A stretch of DNA of 64,000 nt from Rossellomorea vietnamensis. Lineage in GTDB: Bacteria; Bacillota; Bacilli; Bacillales; Bacillaceae_B. Location of the stretch: the NCBI RefSeq assembly GCF_008180615.1, contig NZ_VTEH01000021.1, forward strand, positions 1 to 64,000. The letters run 5' to 3'. Below, one piece after another: positions 1 to 9,048 of the stretch (position 1 is the stretch's first letter; each line of letters starts with the position of its first letter). The notes under the pieces were generated by a model, which searched no databases, was not told where the DNA came from, and saw only the letters and a program-made list of their open reading frames with translations. Both the position numbers and the translations under genes were made by a program.

Positions 1-162
1 GGTTACAAACTGAGGTGTGGCGAATGGTTCGAGCTGAATCTTGGTTATGGAAAGGTGTTGTCATGCAGGCTTGAGCTCGGCAGAGATTGGTACATTATCA
101 CCGGCAGTCACGAAGTCCGTTTTTATTTGAAGCAAAATGAAACCTATGAGGTAGATTTATAG
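1..162 (+). CDS. C-terminal part of a DUF5348-like small protein (5' end outside window)
   Basis: The frame is open from base 1 and stops at TAG 160-162, giving 53 residues that begin GYKLRCGEWFELNL and end YLKQNETYEVDL. The layout (LxCGExFEL, then RxELxxDWYIITG, then an L/R-rich end) resembles the small DUF5348 proteins of Firmicute mobile elements, whose function is unknown. A strong hairpin follows directly. The start lies outside the window, so length and operon are unknown. The family call is from memory of the pattern. Confidence 0.5.
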   Translation, partial: GYKLRCGEWFELNLGYGKVLSCRLELGRDWYIITGSHEVRFYLKQNETYEVDL

Positions 163-169
163 ATGTTTT

Positions 170-196
170 GGGGAGGCCTCACAAGCCTCCCTTCTG
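170..196 (+). terminator. Rho-independent terminator after the DUF5348-like gene
   Basis: GGGAGGC (171-177) pairs with GCCTCCC (185-191) around a 7-base loop, followed by TTCT and a T-rich stretch. It lies 8 bases after the stop codon. Confidence 0.6.
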
Positions 197-219
197 TATC
201 TTTAATAGGCAATAAATCC

Positions 220-271
220 GTCAAGTTCAGGACAAAATGAGCCGTCAGTTTCAGGACATTATGGAGCGTCA
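220..271. repeat. Two 24-bp tandem units resembling an insertion-sequence end
   Basis: The units start with GTCA at 220 and 244 and share TTCAGGACA and GAGC; a third GTCA begins at 268. Short direct repeats of this kind are typical of transposase-binding ends of IS elements whose body has been lost. The stop codon and last codons of the neighbouring minus-strand gene lie inside this repeat, so the insertion probably replaced that gene's original 3' end. Confidence 0.45.
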
Positions 272-783
272 TTAACAGTTTTGGCATAATCGATTTGTTT
301 TTGAGTCAGGGGTTTATCACTTTTGTCTTCTTCGATGCCTATCGTTTCCCTGATTTGCTCGGTATAGTTTTCTTCTTTAATCCATGCTACCTGGTCCCGG
401 CTTAAGTTATACCATCCACTCTCTAGGTGTTGTGGAGAGAAGTAATTATGAAAAGAGGCTTCTGTCCCGGAAGATTCTCCAGACTTAATCAGGTGTACCA
501 ATTGAGTCTTGAAGGGAAGTTCTTCTTTGAAAATTTTCATATCTTTATCAATGGAAGCGGTCGTGCCAATTTTAAAAGTTCCATTTAGGCTTTCTTGTAA
601 GAAATATACATATCCTTGATCGCTTCCTTCAGGAAAAGGAGACTTAGTTATTTCCATTAACCGGTTGGGGTCGGACTCATAGATGACCACTTGCTGCTTT
701 TTGACCTCGACTTCTGGATTATTTTCTATAGGCGCTTCTTTCTTTTGGGGAGCAAATAATTTCGACATTAGTGTTTTTAGCAT
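259..783 (-). CDS. GIY-YIG-like (MUG113/T5orf172) domain protein
   Basis: Protein of 174 residues. After a charged N-terminal region (1-55) comes a domain with GYVYFLQ (57-63), FKIGTT (70-75), a conserved Glu in TEASFHNYF (E108) and SGWYNLSRDQVAWI (122-135). This order matches the MUG113/T5orf172 branch of the GIY-YIG nuclease superfamily, often found in phages and defence loci. Whether it cuts DNA is not known from sequence. The last codons read into the IS-like repeat, so the native C-terminus may be missing. It is divergent from the downstream mcrB with about 190 bases between them. A start at Met6 is also possible. Confidence 0.65.
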   Translation of the reverse strand: MLKTLMSKLFAPQKKEAPIENNPEVEVKKQQVVIYESDPNRLMEITKSPFPEGSDQGYVYFLQESLNGTFKIGTTASIDKDMKIFKEELPFKTQLVHLIKSGESSGTEASFHNYFSPQHLESGWYNLSRDQVAWIKEENYTEQIRETIGIEEDKSDKPLTQKQIDYAKTVNDAP

Positions 784-976
784 GAAATCACGTCTTTCTA
801 GTAATATATACTATATTTTAACAAAGTTAGTGGAGTTTTACATTTGTTTCGTCTTATTATTGGGAATTATGCTAGGCTATAAGTATGTCTCTCATTTTTA
901 AGTAAGTTATATTTAACGGGCTGGCAGCTCTTTATCTTGATAGGGTGACAAATAAATAGTTTATGAGGTGTATATG

Positions 977-3529
977 ATGTCTACACAAGAATTGGAAAAG
1001 TATCTACTAAAAGATTCATACATAGATCTGTCGTTCAAACGTTACTTGAAGTTTAAGAAAAGCTCTAATTACGCTGAGTCCTATAAAGAAGAAATCCTTT
1101 CCCGCTTGAATGAATTCATGAGGAAGCAGGATATTAATGAGATTACGGTCGTGGATATAGTTAGAAAGCTGCAGAAGGAAAATCCCACGTCTGGCAGCTT
1201 TGTTCACTGGAGTAATACAGATGATCTGTTGAAATATGCAGAGGCAGAGCCGAAAGAAGTGGCCAGCTTGTTAAATAAATTAATTTATTCATCTCATCCT
1301 AAAGAGGATAGAATTGAAGAATTTAGGGAGAAGGGAAAGGCATTCAATTCTAAAATTTCTTTAGGAGCACCTTTGTTTGGCTATATTTTAGCAGCTTTTG
1401 ATTATAAGAAGTATCCAATTTATAAGCAGGAAGTTTTTATGGATATGAAGAGATCTTACGGGATTAACCTGAAGCTTTCCAGTGTAGGCACTAATTATCA
1501 AACTTATCTAGAGCTGTGTGAGATAGCTCTTTCTCACCTGGAAAGGAATAATGAAGGTTTGACGATGCTTGATATTCAGGATTTCTTTTACTGCAGCACT
1601 ACATATGATGAAATCAAAGTGGAAAGTGCTGTTGATTATCTATATAGTGTTGCAACTGAGCTGCATACATACAAGTTAGAACCCCAAAAGATGCTGGACA
1701 GCCTTTCTCAGCTTGATGCTGCTCATCTTCATATATTGAAGGATCAGTATAAGAATTCCGAGAAGGTTAATTTAATCAAGTCCAGAGTAGTAGACAGGAT
1801 TATCGAAAATGGGTCTGTGACAGTTGATGAACTGGAAGAAATCAAGGAAGAAGTAAGAGTTAAGTATGAAACAAACATCTTAAACTCCTGGAACAACTTC
1901 TCGATCTTGTTTCAGCTTTACTACACTGATAAGAAAGCGAAAGTTCAGGAAGAACAAAGAAAGATTCATGAGGCGCTTCGCAACATGGAAGAGCTAAAGG
2001 AGGCTGATTTGTTTGAAGATAGAGTGCTGAATGGCTTCAATTGGAATCAGAATTTTGGTGGTTCAACTTGCTGGCTGGCGGTTTACGAAAAGAGCCATAT
2101 AAATCATAAAAATGCGCCTCAATTGTTTGTGGCTGTAGAGGACAGTGGAGTTAGATATGGAATGCTCTATGGCTCTGAACATCCAAGAAGAGGTGAGCGG
2201 GATATCGAAGAAACAAGTGATGTCTCTTCTTTTACTTATGAAGATTTACACCGGAAAATGGTAAACGTCATAGATGCATTTCAAGAAACGAATGATACTA
2301 GTGTGAATGCTGCCCCTATTGACAATTTACAAGACAGTATAAGTTCAGAAAAATGGCTAGAGCTTTTGAACAATAATGAAGTTTTTACTGAGAGCGATTT
2401 TCTCTACCTTCATAAATTGTACGAGTTAGGTGGGGAGGCTACCGCATCACAGCTTGCACTTGAGCTTGGTAAACACCATTCCTCATTTAATACTCCGGTA
2501 GTTCAATTGGCAAAGCGGGTAATAGAGGCAACGGGAATAGCTGTGCCAGTAAGAGATGACGGGACAGACTGCTATTGGTGTGTCTTGTTCAACGGTGAGT
2601 ATGAAGAAAATAACCATTTCATCTGGAGGTTGAAACCTTGCTTAAAAGAAGCGATTGGTAATACGTTTTCAGAAGAAGACTTTGAAAGCTATTCCAAAGA
2701 GGATTTCCTTAAAGAGGTATTCTTGGAGGAAGACCAGTATACTACAATGACCAGTCTGCTTCGTTATAAGAAAAATATTATTCTGCAAGGACCACCTGGT
2801 GTAGGGAAGACCTTTGTATCTAAACGTTTGGCTTACTCCTTGATGGGTGTGAAAGATTCTACAAGAATAGAAATGGTTCAATTTCATCAAAACTATGCTT
2901 ACGAAGATTTCGTAATGGGGTTCAGACCTGATAAGAATGGATTTTCTCTTCAATACGGTATTTTTTATGACTTCTGCCAGCGTGCGATAGAAAACCCTGG
3001 AGAAGACTATTACTTTATCATTGATGAAATTAACAGAGGTAACCTTTCTAAGGTATTTGGTGAACTATTCATGCTGATTGAAAAGGACAAGCGGGAAGAG
3101 TATGTCACAATGGGTTACTCTAAGAAAAAATTCACCGTACCAAGCAATGTGTATCTCGTCGGGACTATGAATACGGCCGACCGATCACTGGCTCAACTTG
3201 AAGTCGCTCTGCGTAGGCGGTTTGCTTTTATCAACCTTAATCCAGCCTTTGGTGAAAAGTGGTACAGAGCTGTTCAAGAAACAGGTGTGTCAGCAGAAAT
3301 GCTGCAAAAGATCACTGACACTGTCTCAGGTATTAATAAAGAAATCGAGAAAGATTTTCAGCTAGGTGAAGGATATGCCATTGGCCATTCGTTCTTCACT
3401 GGGAAACCTGATGACATGGATGAGAATGCCTGGTACCAAGGAATCCTTATGTTTGAAATTCAGCCGCTACTGGAAGAATATTTCTTCGATCGTCCGGACA
3501 TGGTTGTTTCTTTATTAGAAGGGTCTTGA
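977..3529 (+). CDS. mcrB: McrB-type AAA+ restriction subunit (GTPase/ATPase)
   Basis: A protein of about 850 residues. The C-terminal third is an AAA+ module with Walker A GPPGVGKT (605-612), Walker B plus signature IIDEINRGN (D683, E684) and MNTADRS, the McrB hallmark. McrB oligomers translocate on methylated or modified DNA and activate the McrC nuclease. The N-terminal 600 residues hold an FGYILAAFDYKKYPIYKQ segment near 130, a DUF3578-like block (about 345-400) and a helical/winged block (about 470-560) that probably read the target DNA. ATG 977 is chosen because GAGGTG at 965-970 is the ribosome site; it overlaps the possible GTG at 968 and is too close to ATG 974. The stop is one base before mcrC, so the pair is translationally linked. 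Confidence 0.88.
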   Translation: MSTQELEKYLLKDSYIDLSFKRYLKFKKSSNYAESYKEEILSRLNEFMRKQDINEITVVDIVRKLQKENPTSGSFVHWSNTDDLLKYAEAEPKEVASLLNKLIYSSHPKEDRIEEFREKGKAFNSKISLGAPLFGYILAAFDYKKYPIYKQEVFMDMKRSYGINLKLSSVGTNYQTYLELCEIALSHLERNNEGLTMLDIQDFFYCSTTYDEIKVESAVDYLYSVATELHTYKLEPQKMLDSLSQLDAAHLHILKDQYKNSEKVNLIKSRVVDRIIENGSVTVDELEEIKEEVRVKYETNILNSWNNFSILFQLYYTDKKAKVQEEQRKIHEALRNMEELKEADLFEDRVLNGFNWNQNFGGSTCWLAVYEKSHINHKNAPQLFVAVEDSGVRYGMLYGSEHPRRGERDIEETSDVSSFTYEDLHRKMVNVIDAFQETNDTSVNAAPIDNLQDSISSEKWLELLNNNEVFTESDFLYLHKLYELGGEATASQLALELGKHHSSFNTPVVQLAKRVIEATGIAVPVRDDGTDCYWCVLFNGEYEENNHFIWRLKPCLKEAIGNTFSEEDFESYSKEDFLKEVFLEEDQYTTMTSLLRYKKNIILQGPPGVGKTFVSKRLAYSLMGVKDSTRIEMVQFHQNYAYEDFVMGFRPDKNGFSLQYGIFYDFCQRAIENPGEDYYFIIDEINRGNLSKVFGELFMLIEKDKREEYVTMGYSKKKFTVPSNVYLVGTMNTADRSLAQLEVALRRRFAFINLNPAFGEKWYRAVQETGVSAEMLQKITDTVSGINKEIEKDFQLGEGYAIGHSFFTGKPDDMDENAWYQGILMFEIQPLLEEYFFDRPDMVVSLLEGS

Positions 3530-3530
3530 T

Positions 3531-4559
3531 ATGGAACAGATGTTTAAAGTCCCGATCCGTAACCTTTTTTGTCTCCTCAGTTATATCAACGACATGCCAG
3601 AGTTGATAGAGAGCATGAATGATGTTGATGAAGATTTGATTACATATGATTTTATCGTGGACCAATTTCTTAGAGAAGTGGATTGGCTTCAGCGTCGGGG
3701 ACTGGTGAAGGATTATGTTGAAAAGCAAGAAGTGACAAACAGATTGACTGGTCGTATGCTGATTAATGAGTCCATTCCTTATCTAGCAGGAAAAAAACCG
3801 GTGCTTGTGTGCGAGAAAGATGAATACTCGCTCGATATTCTGCCAAATCAAATTATGAAATGCACACTGCAGTCCATCTGTATGAATAAGTATTTAAGAA
3901 CAGAGACACGCAAGAAAAGTTTTATGAAATTGGAGTTCCTTAACGAGGTAAGGGATCTCCCTCTAACTAAAAGGATTTTTTCTCAATTGATATTTAAAAG
4001 ACATAACGTGCATTACAAACGGATGATACATCTGGCCACCTTATTATTTGAGTTGAGGCTGCTGTCTCACAGACAAGGAAAGTGGAGTTTATTCTCAGCA
4101 GAACTAGATGAAAAATCGTTAAATGCTATTTTCGAAAAGTTTCTGTTTCATTTTTACCGAATTGAACAGAAGGACTATCGTGTTTCCTCGGAGATATTAC
4201 AGTGGAGGCTGGAAGGGAACAAATCATACCTGCCTCAGATGAAGACAGATGTATCCCTAACTCACAAAAAAGAACAGAAAAAAATCATAATAGATGCAAA
4301 GTTTTATAAAAATGCATTCCAAGAGAATTTTGGCAAATCCACCTTCCACAGCCACAATATGTATCAACTATTTACCTATTTAATGCACGAGGACAAGGAG
4401 CTTCAGCTTAGGGGGCTGCTGATCTATCCTGCGAATGGAACAGATGTTAAAGAGAGTTACCAATGGAGTGAGAATGTTTGGCTGGAAATGATGACCGTTG
4501 ATCTGGATGGCTCTTGGAAGGAGATTTATGAAAGGTTGATTGATATCGCAAATGTTTAA
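3531..4559 (+). CDS. mcrC: McrC-type nuclease subunit
   Basis: 342 residues. The N-terminus carries the McrC start pattern VPIRNLFCLLSY (7-18). The C-terminal half has a PD-(D/E)xK nuclease core with FEKF (E202), KTD (D240) and IIIDAKFY (D255, K257). In McrBC, McrC binds the McrB ring, stimulates NTP hydrolysis and cuts DNA. The ATG lies one base after the mcrB stop. No terminator is obvious after the gene; an AT-rich 293-base gap precedes the HNH gene, in which I see nothing else. Confidence 0.87.
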   Translation: MEQMFKVPIRNLFCLLSYINDMPELIESMNDVDEDLITYDFIVDQFLREVDWLQRRGLVKDYVEKQEVTNRLTGRMLINESIPYLAGKKPVLVCEKDEYSLDILPNQIMKCTLQSICMNKYLRTETRKKSFMKLEFLNEVRDLPLTKRIFSQLIFKRHNVHYKRMIHLATLLFELRLLSHRQGKWSLFSAELDEKSLNAIFEKFLFHFYRIEQKDYRVSSEILQWRLEGNKSYLPQMKTDVSLTHKKEQKKIIIDAKFYKNAFQENFGKSTFHSHNMYQLFTYLMHEDKELQLRGLLIYPANGTDVKESYQWSENVWLEMMTVDLDGSWKEIYERLIDIANV

Positions 4560-4852
4560 GGTTATAAATCACTGATATATCTAAGGGCTACTATATAGAG
4601 TGTGAATTCTTTACAGCTACTTGAAAGCTACTTGAAATTTAGCAATTATTTAATGAAATGTAAGGTCAACTTTGTTATAAGATGAAACGCGGTGGAGAGG
4701 AGTGCGGAGTTAATATATTATAAATTTCCAAGCATGTTCCAGCTATTAATCATATAGTATTGGAGTTTTGTAAAATGACACTTTCCAACTAAATAATAGC
4801 GAATTTAAGGGCCTAGTTAAATTTGTATAAATAGAATTAAGAGGTGTGGTAA

Positions 4853-5920
4853 GTGGTTGCAAAATTAGGTGAAAAAAGAGAACGAGAATATTTTCTGGAT
4901 AGAATTTTAGAACTGAGCGGTGTGATGGATGTTTATATACTACCCGACAACAATATTAATTTAGATGATTACTCTTTTAATGAGCTTTTAGAGTTTCATA
5001 TTGAAGAACTAATCTCCATCCATGATGAACTTGAAGCTATTCTAGATATCAGAGAGAGTAAATTAGGAGAGAATAGTGATATAACAGATCTTGAGCATCA
5101 GGATCCATTAAAAATTATAGAAAAATACTTACAGGGTGCAGTCGGTTCAGACTACAATGATGCGGATTCGTCTTTAAAAGAAGTATGGAGAGAACATATA
5201 CCTCAAATCATTAAAGAGCGTATAACAAACTGGAGATCCTTATCAATAACTGACATTTATAATAAGTCTCTTTTGATTCAAGAAAACTTAAGTGGTAAGA
5301 ACAAGGATCTCATAATGGGTTTTACTTGTGACTTATCAGAAATCATCTTTTCCTGTGATATTGATGAAGAAGAGGATAACAGGTATATCGAATTTGACGA
5401 TGCCATTGCTGAATCCATCTATATGACGATAGAGAGTATTATCCTTCCACACCAAGAAGTTATGGACAAACTAAGAGAAACTAATGGTGAATTAAAGTTG
5501 CTGGATGTTTGGTCTCAAACATTTAGGGAGGATTTGAAAAAGAGTGTAAAGGATCGAGATGAGTGGAGGTGTGTTGTTTGTGAGGCAGAAAAAGATTTAC
5601 ATGTGCATCATAAGATTCCTCGCAGACTTGGAGGTCCCAACCATAAGGATAATCTTGTCACTCTTTGTGGTTCCTGTCACAAAGTGATAGAAACGGCGGA
5701 TATAAATAAGGCGTTTAAAAAGTGTCTAAGAAATTATAAGGTTAATTCACTTAGTAATACCAGTCACAATTTTTTTAATCAAGATCATAAATTATTAAAA
5801 TCACAAGTTGAGGATACCTTAGAGAACTTATTATTTGAATTAGAGAAAAAGAATGAAGAGCAATTTGTTCAAGATATTATAGGTGTTATAAAGAAGATAG
5901 ACATAATCTTTAATGATTAA
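4853..5920 (+). CDS. HNH endonuclease-domain protein
   Basis: 355 residues, starting at GTG 4853 with GAGGTG at 4841-4846 six bases upstream. The first 220 residues are acidic and helical, with no recognised domain. Residues 235-280 form an HNH/zinc module: C240-x2-C243, HVHH (H252, H253), N267 in KDNLVTLC, then C272-x2-C275-H276. This is the McrA-like double-CxxC HNH type. A further 75-residue charged tail follows. The gene is visibly richer in A+T than the mcrBC and helicase genes, which suggests separate acquisition. Its position between McrBC and the helicases suggests a defence role; the target is unknown. Confidence 0.75.
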   Translation: MVAKLGEKREREYFLDRILELSGVMDVYILPDNNINLDDYSFNELLEFHIEELISIHDELEAILDIRESKLGENSDITDLEHQDPLKIIEKYLQGAVGSDYNDADSSLKEVWREHIPQIIKERITNWRSLSITDIYNKSLLIQENLSGKNKDLIMGFTCDLSEIIFSCDIDEEEDNRYIEFDDAIAESIYMTIESIILPHQEVMDKLRETNGELKLLDVWSQTFREDLKKSVKDRDEWRCVVCEAEKDLHVHHKIPRRLGGPNHKDNLVTLCGSCHKVIETADINKAFKKCLRNYKVNSLSNTSHNFFNQDHKLLKSQVEDTLENLLFELEKKNEEQFVQDIIGVIKKIDIIFND

Positions 5921-6345
5921 AAAATTAGTCCAGAACTAATTTACTTGGTGAACTTAAGAAGGACTTCATCCATATTTAATTGGGCAAAATCCTCTTTCTT
6001 CTGGTATGAGGTATTTTACGAAGGAGACACAATATTAAGGATCCATTAATCATAATGGAAGGATAACTCACACCCATATCAATAATCATTATCATAATCA
6101 TAAATAGGGACTTAGCAACGGGTTTATATTTCTAGCAAAGATAAAATGAAATCTAATGAAACAGCCGCTTATTACTGTCAACGTTAGTTAATCTGTTAAT
6201 AATTTTAAGATCACTTTAAAAGTGGTCTTTTTTTTATTAGTTTATTAAGAATGTATTTTACATATTTTCACATTATATGACTACTTTTGTCGTATAATGG
6301 TAATTAAGAAAAATCAGAACAATTAAATTAGGAGGTTGAATATAA
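5921..6345. other. Intergenic region before the helicase pair
   Basis: This is 425 bases without a supported gene. It holds a short hairpin AATTAGT/ACTAATT (about 5924-5942) after the HNH stop, a run of ATAATCAT-type imperfect repeats near 6090-6110, a terminator at 6209-6236, and a good -10 box TATAAT at 6294-6299 that probably serves the helicase operon; its -35 is weak. Confidence 0.4.
6209..6236 (+). terminator. Terminator upstream of the helicase operon
   Basis: GATCACTTT pairs with AAAGTGGTC (one G-U pair) and is followed by a run of eight T. It separates the McrBC/HNH part from the helicase pair transcriptionally. Confidence 0.65.
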
Positions 6346-9048
6346 ATGGCCTTTTTACAATGTGACTGTGGTTTTATGCTGAAAGGACTTCAGCATAGCA
6401 GAAAAGTTATGCCGGACGGAGAATACAGGTTAGTGGAATACAAGGTTGGAGCGGCTATGGATATGGGTGAATGGCAGGAAATTGATAATGAACATTCATG
6501 GATGAGAACGAAAGAGGTAGGTGTGTATTGTCCGAGTTGCTGCAGTCCTGTAGTCCTAGCACCAGAAGAAAGTTCTATTTTGATTGATAAACGTATACCA
6601 GGAGTAGGCTCAGGAGAGTTCAGATCTGGTGAAGTGGTTGAATCCCTGGAGAAATTAAGTGAGAAAGAACGGGCTGATATTTACATCCATCAGATGCCAG
6701 ATTCGGAAGCTTCTTTTGGAACTTTGAATGAAGAATTACCAGTAAGTTTAAAAGAAGCTTTAAACCGCATGGGAATCAATGATCTCTATGTTCATCAAGC
6801 GGATACATATAATTCAGTAAGAAAAGGGAAAGATGTTGTTCTTGTAACTCATACAGCATCCGGAAAGACTTTATCCTATAACCTTCCGATTCTGCAGGGA
6901 TTGTTGGAGGATGAATCGGCGAGGGCTTTATACATATTTCCGACCAAAGCGCTGGCTGACGACCAAGTGGAACAGTTATACAGATGGACAGAACTTAAAG
7001 ATACCGGTTCAGAAGATGAAGATTTGGATGATTGGTACGAGCGTTCGATCAAGTTGGGTGAGAAATACCTCTCATTCGGTAGGTTTGATGGGGATACTCA
7101 ACTCGGGTCCAGAAGAAGACTCTTGAAAGATGGAAGAATTCTGTTCACCAACCCGGATATGATCCATCACTCTATATTGAAAAATGCGGGGATAAATAAC
7201 AGTTCTTCTCAGGATACTATTTCCCTGTTGAAAAATTTAAAGTATATCGTCATTGATGAAATGCATCTATATCGAGGAGCATTCGGGAGCCATGTGTCGC
7301 TGGTGCTGAAAAGATTGCAGAAGATCTGTGAAAATCTCGGTAATACCAGCATTCAATTCATATTGTGTTCGGCTACTATTGATCAACCTGATCGTCTTGC
7401 CGAGCTGTTAACTGGAAGAAATGAATTTCAATTGGTGGATAATGATGGTTCAATCAAGAGAAAGCGGAATATTATATTCTGGAATCCTGGATTAACGTTG
7501 GATACAGGCGAAAGGAAAGCCCCTGTCTCGGATGCGCTATCTATCGCTGAAAATGTGCTGGTACAAAAAAATCGATTAATCAGGACCATTATGTTCCAGG
7601 GATCGAGACTGCAGGGGAAAGTGACAGCAAGATCCATGAAAGATGTACTTCGAAAAAAACTGAGGCTGAAGAAAGATGATGTCTCCGGTGTGAAACTTTC
7701 GGCATTTTATAATGGGATGCTTGCTGTTGAAGAAAGAAAACAAGTAATCCATGCCATTAAGAAAAACGATGTCCATATGGTTATTGCTACTAATGCGTTG
7801 GAAGTAGGCATAGATATTGGAGATCTCAGTGTGGCCATTCTTTCGGGTTATCCTGGCAGCAAGGCAGCATTCTCTCAGCAAATTGGAAGAGTAGGACGTA
7901 AAGGGGAAGGCGTAGCCGTAATGATTTTTGAAGACGAGCCGCTGCAGCAGTACTATATGCAGAATCCTGATAAATTCCTTGAAAAGCCCCCGGAGGTTGT
8001 AAGGATTGATCCAAGGAACAGAGAACTGCTGAAGCTTCATCTTCAATATCTGCAAGAAGAACTGGGCAGAAAGTTAATAAAAGAGGATTTAAACTTATTT
8101 GATATACATGAGGATTACCAGTCAGCTATATTGGCACATCTAAGTGAGTTAACGACTGAGGAGCTCTCAGAACGATGCAGCCTTCGTTCAGGTAGTGGAA
8201 CCAGCTATAAAGTGGTCTCGACAAAAAACCGGGAAGTCCTGATTGATAATGTCGACGAATGGACCGCTTTACGTGACTTTCATGAAGGAGCTGTCTATTG
8301 GAATGCTAATGAAAAAGGGTACAAGGTAGACAGCTTTAATAGTAATAGAGCCGAAATTCTTGTGAAACCCATTGCAGGGGAAATCGAATATTATACACAA
8401 TCAATCTATAAGGATACCATTTCGATAAGTGAACAGACCTCAGATAACTCTATAGGTCATGTGAAATTGATGTACGGAGAGTTGAATATTAAGAGATCTG
8501 TTTTCGCTTATAATAAATCTTATTTCAACTCTAGGGTGACAGAAATAGAGCCGCTTCTTACTCCAATCTCTTCAAATTTTGATTCAGAGGGATGCTGGAT
8601 TCATCTTTCAAAAGAAAGCATTGGTTCCTTGTCTGACTTACTAGGTGAAGAAGCCACACAGGAGAAACTTGAGGGCTCATTGCGTGCTGCAGAGCATGTC
8701 ATTCTGTCAGTCATCCCTGATACGATCATTTGTGACAGCAGGGATATCTCTAGCTTTTCAGGGTTTTCTTTACCAAATTTTGATGGAAATCCGGTCATTG
8801 GATTTTATGGAAACGAATCTGGGGGCATGGGAATCACCACTGCTATAGGAGAAAACTTAAATAGAATCATAGAGTCTGCCCTTAATCTCCTGAAAACGTG
8901 TTCATGTCCAGGAGGATGTCCTTCTTGTATTCAATATCCCGGAAAGAACAATGAACACCTATCTAAAGCGGGAGGAAGATTTATATTAAGTCAAATCGCA
9001 GCATCCTATGATGTACAGGTTGAGGAGGCTGAAATGCAATGCCGTTAA
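6346..9048 (+). CDS. MrfA/YprA-like superfamily-2 helicase A with DUF1998-type Cys cluster
   Basis: 900 residues, preceded by AGGAGG seven bases before ATG. Order of elements: N-terminal zinc knuckle (C6, C8; C62, C65/C66), Q-like YVHQADT (148-154), motif I HTASGKT (169-175), motif Ia FPTKALADDQ (199-208), DEMH (304-307), SAT (342-344), ATNALEVGIDIGD and QIGRVGRKG (motifs V and VI), and a C-terminal cluster C852, C854, C858, C861 followed by NNEHLSK. B. subtilis MrfA (YprA) shares this helicase-plus-Cys architecture but is shorter (~750) and lacks the N-terminal knuckle. The stop overlaps the next helicase by 10 bases. Role in DNA translocation or unwinding is inferred; a DISARM-like part is possible but its methylase and PLD genes are absent here. 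Confidence 0.8.
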   Translation: MAFLQCDCGFMLKGLQHSRKVMPDGEYRLVEYKVGAAMDMGEWQEIDNEHSWMRTKEVGVYCPSCCSPVVLAPEESSILIDKRIPGVGSGEFRSGEVVESLEKLSEKERADIYIHQMPDSEASFGTLNEELPVSLKEALNRMGINDLYVHQADTYNSVRKGKDVVLVTHTASGKTLSYNLPILQGLLEDESARALYIFPTKALADDQVEQLYRWTELKDTGSEDEDLDDWYERSIKLGEKYLSFGRFDGDTQLGSRRRLLKDGRILFTNPDMIHHSILKNAGINNSSSQDTISLLKNLKYIVIDEMHLYRGAFGSHVSLVLKRLQKICENLGNTSIQFILCSATIDQPDRLAELLTGRNEFQLVDNDGSIKRKRNIIFWNPGLTLDTGERKAPVSDALSIAENVLVQKNRLIRTIMFQGSRLQGKVTARSMKDVLRKKLRLKKDDVSGVKLSAFYNGMLAVEERKQVIHAIKKNDVHMVIATNALEVGIDIGDLSVAILSGYPGSKAAFSQQIGRVGRKGEGVAVMIFEDEPLQQYYMQNPDKFLEKPPEVVRIDPRNRELLKLHLQYLQEELGRKLIKEDLNLFDIHEDYQSAILAHLSELTTEELSERCSLRSGSGTSYKVVSTKNREVLIDNVDEWTALRDFHEGAVYWNANEKGYKVDSFNSNRAEILVKPIAGEIEYYTQSIYKDTISISEQTSDNSIGHVKLMYGELNIKRSVFAYNKSYFNSRVTEIEPLLTPISSNFDSEGCWIHLSKESIGSLSDLLGEEATQEKLEGSLRAAEHVILSVIPDTIICDSRDISSFSGFSLPNFDGNPVIGFYGNESGGMGITTAIGENLNRIIESALNLLKTCSCPGGCPSCIQYPGKNNEHLSKAGGRFILSQIAASYDVQVEEAEMQCR

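Noticed and set aside
683..901. 72-codon plus-strand frame upstream of mcrB
   Set aside because: Mostly antisense to the GIY-YIG gene start and without a ribosome site.
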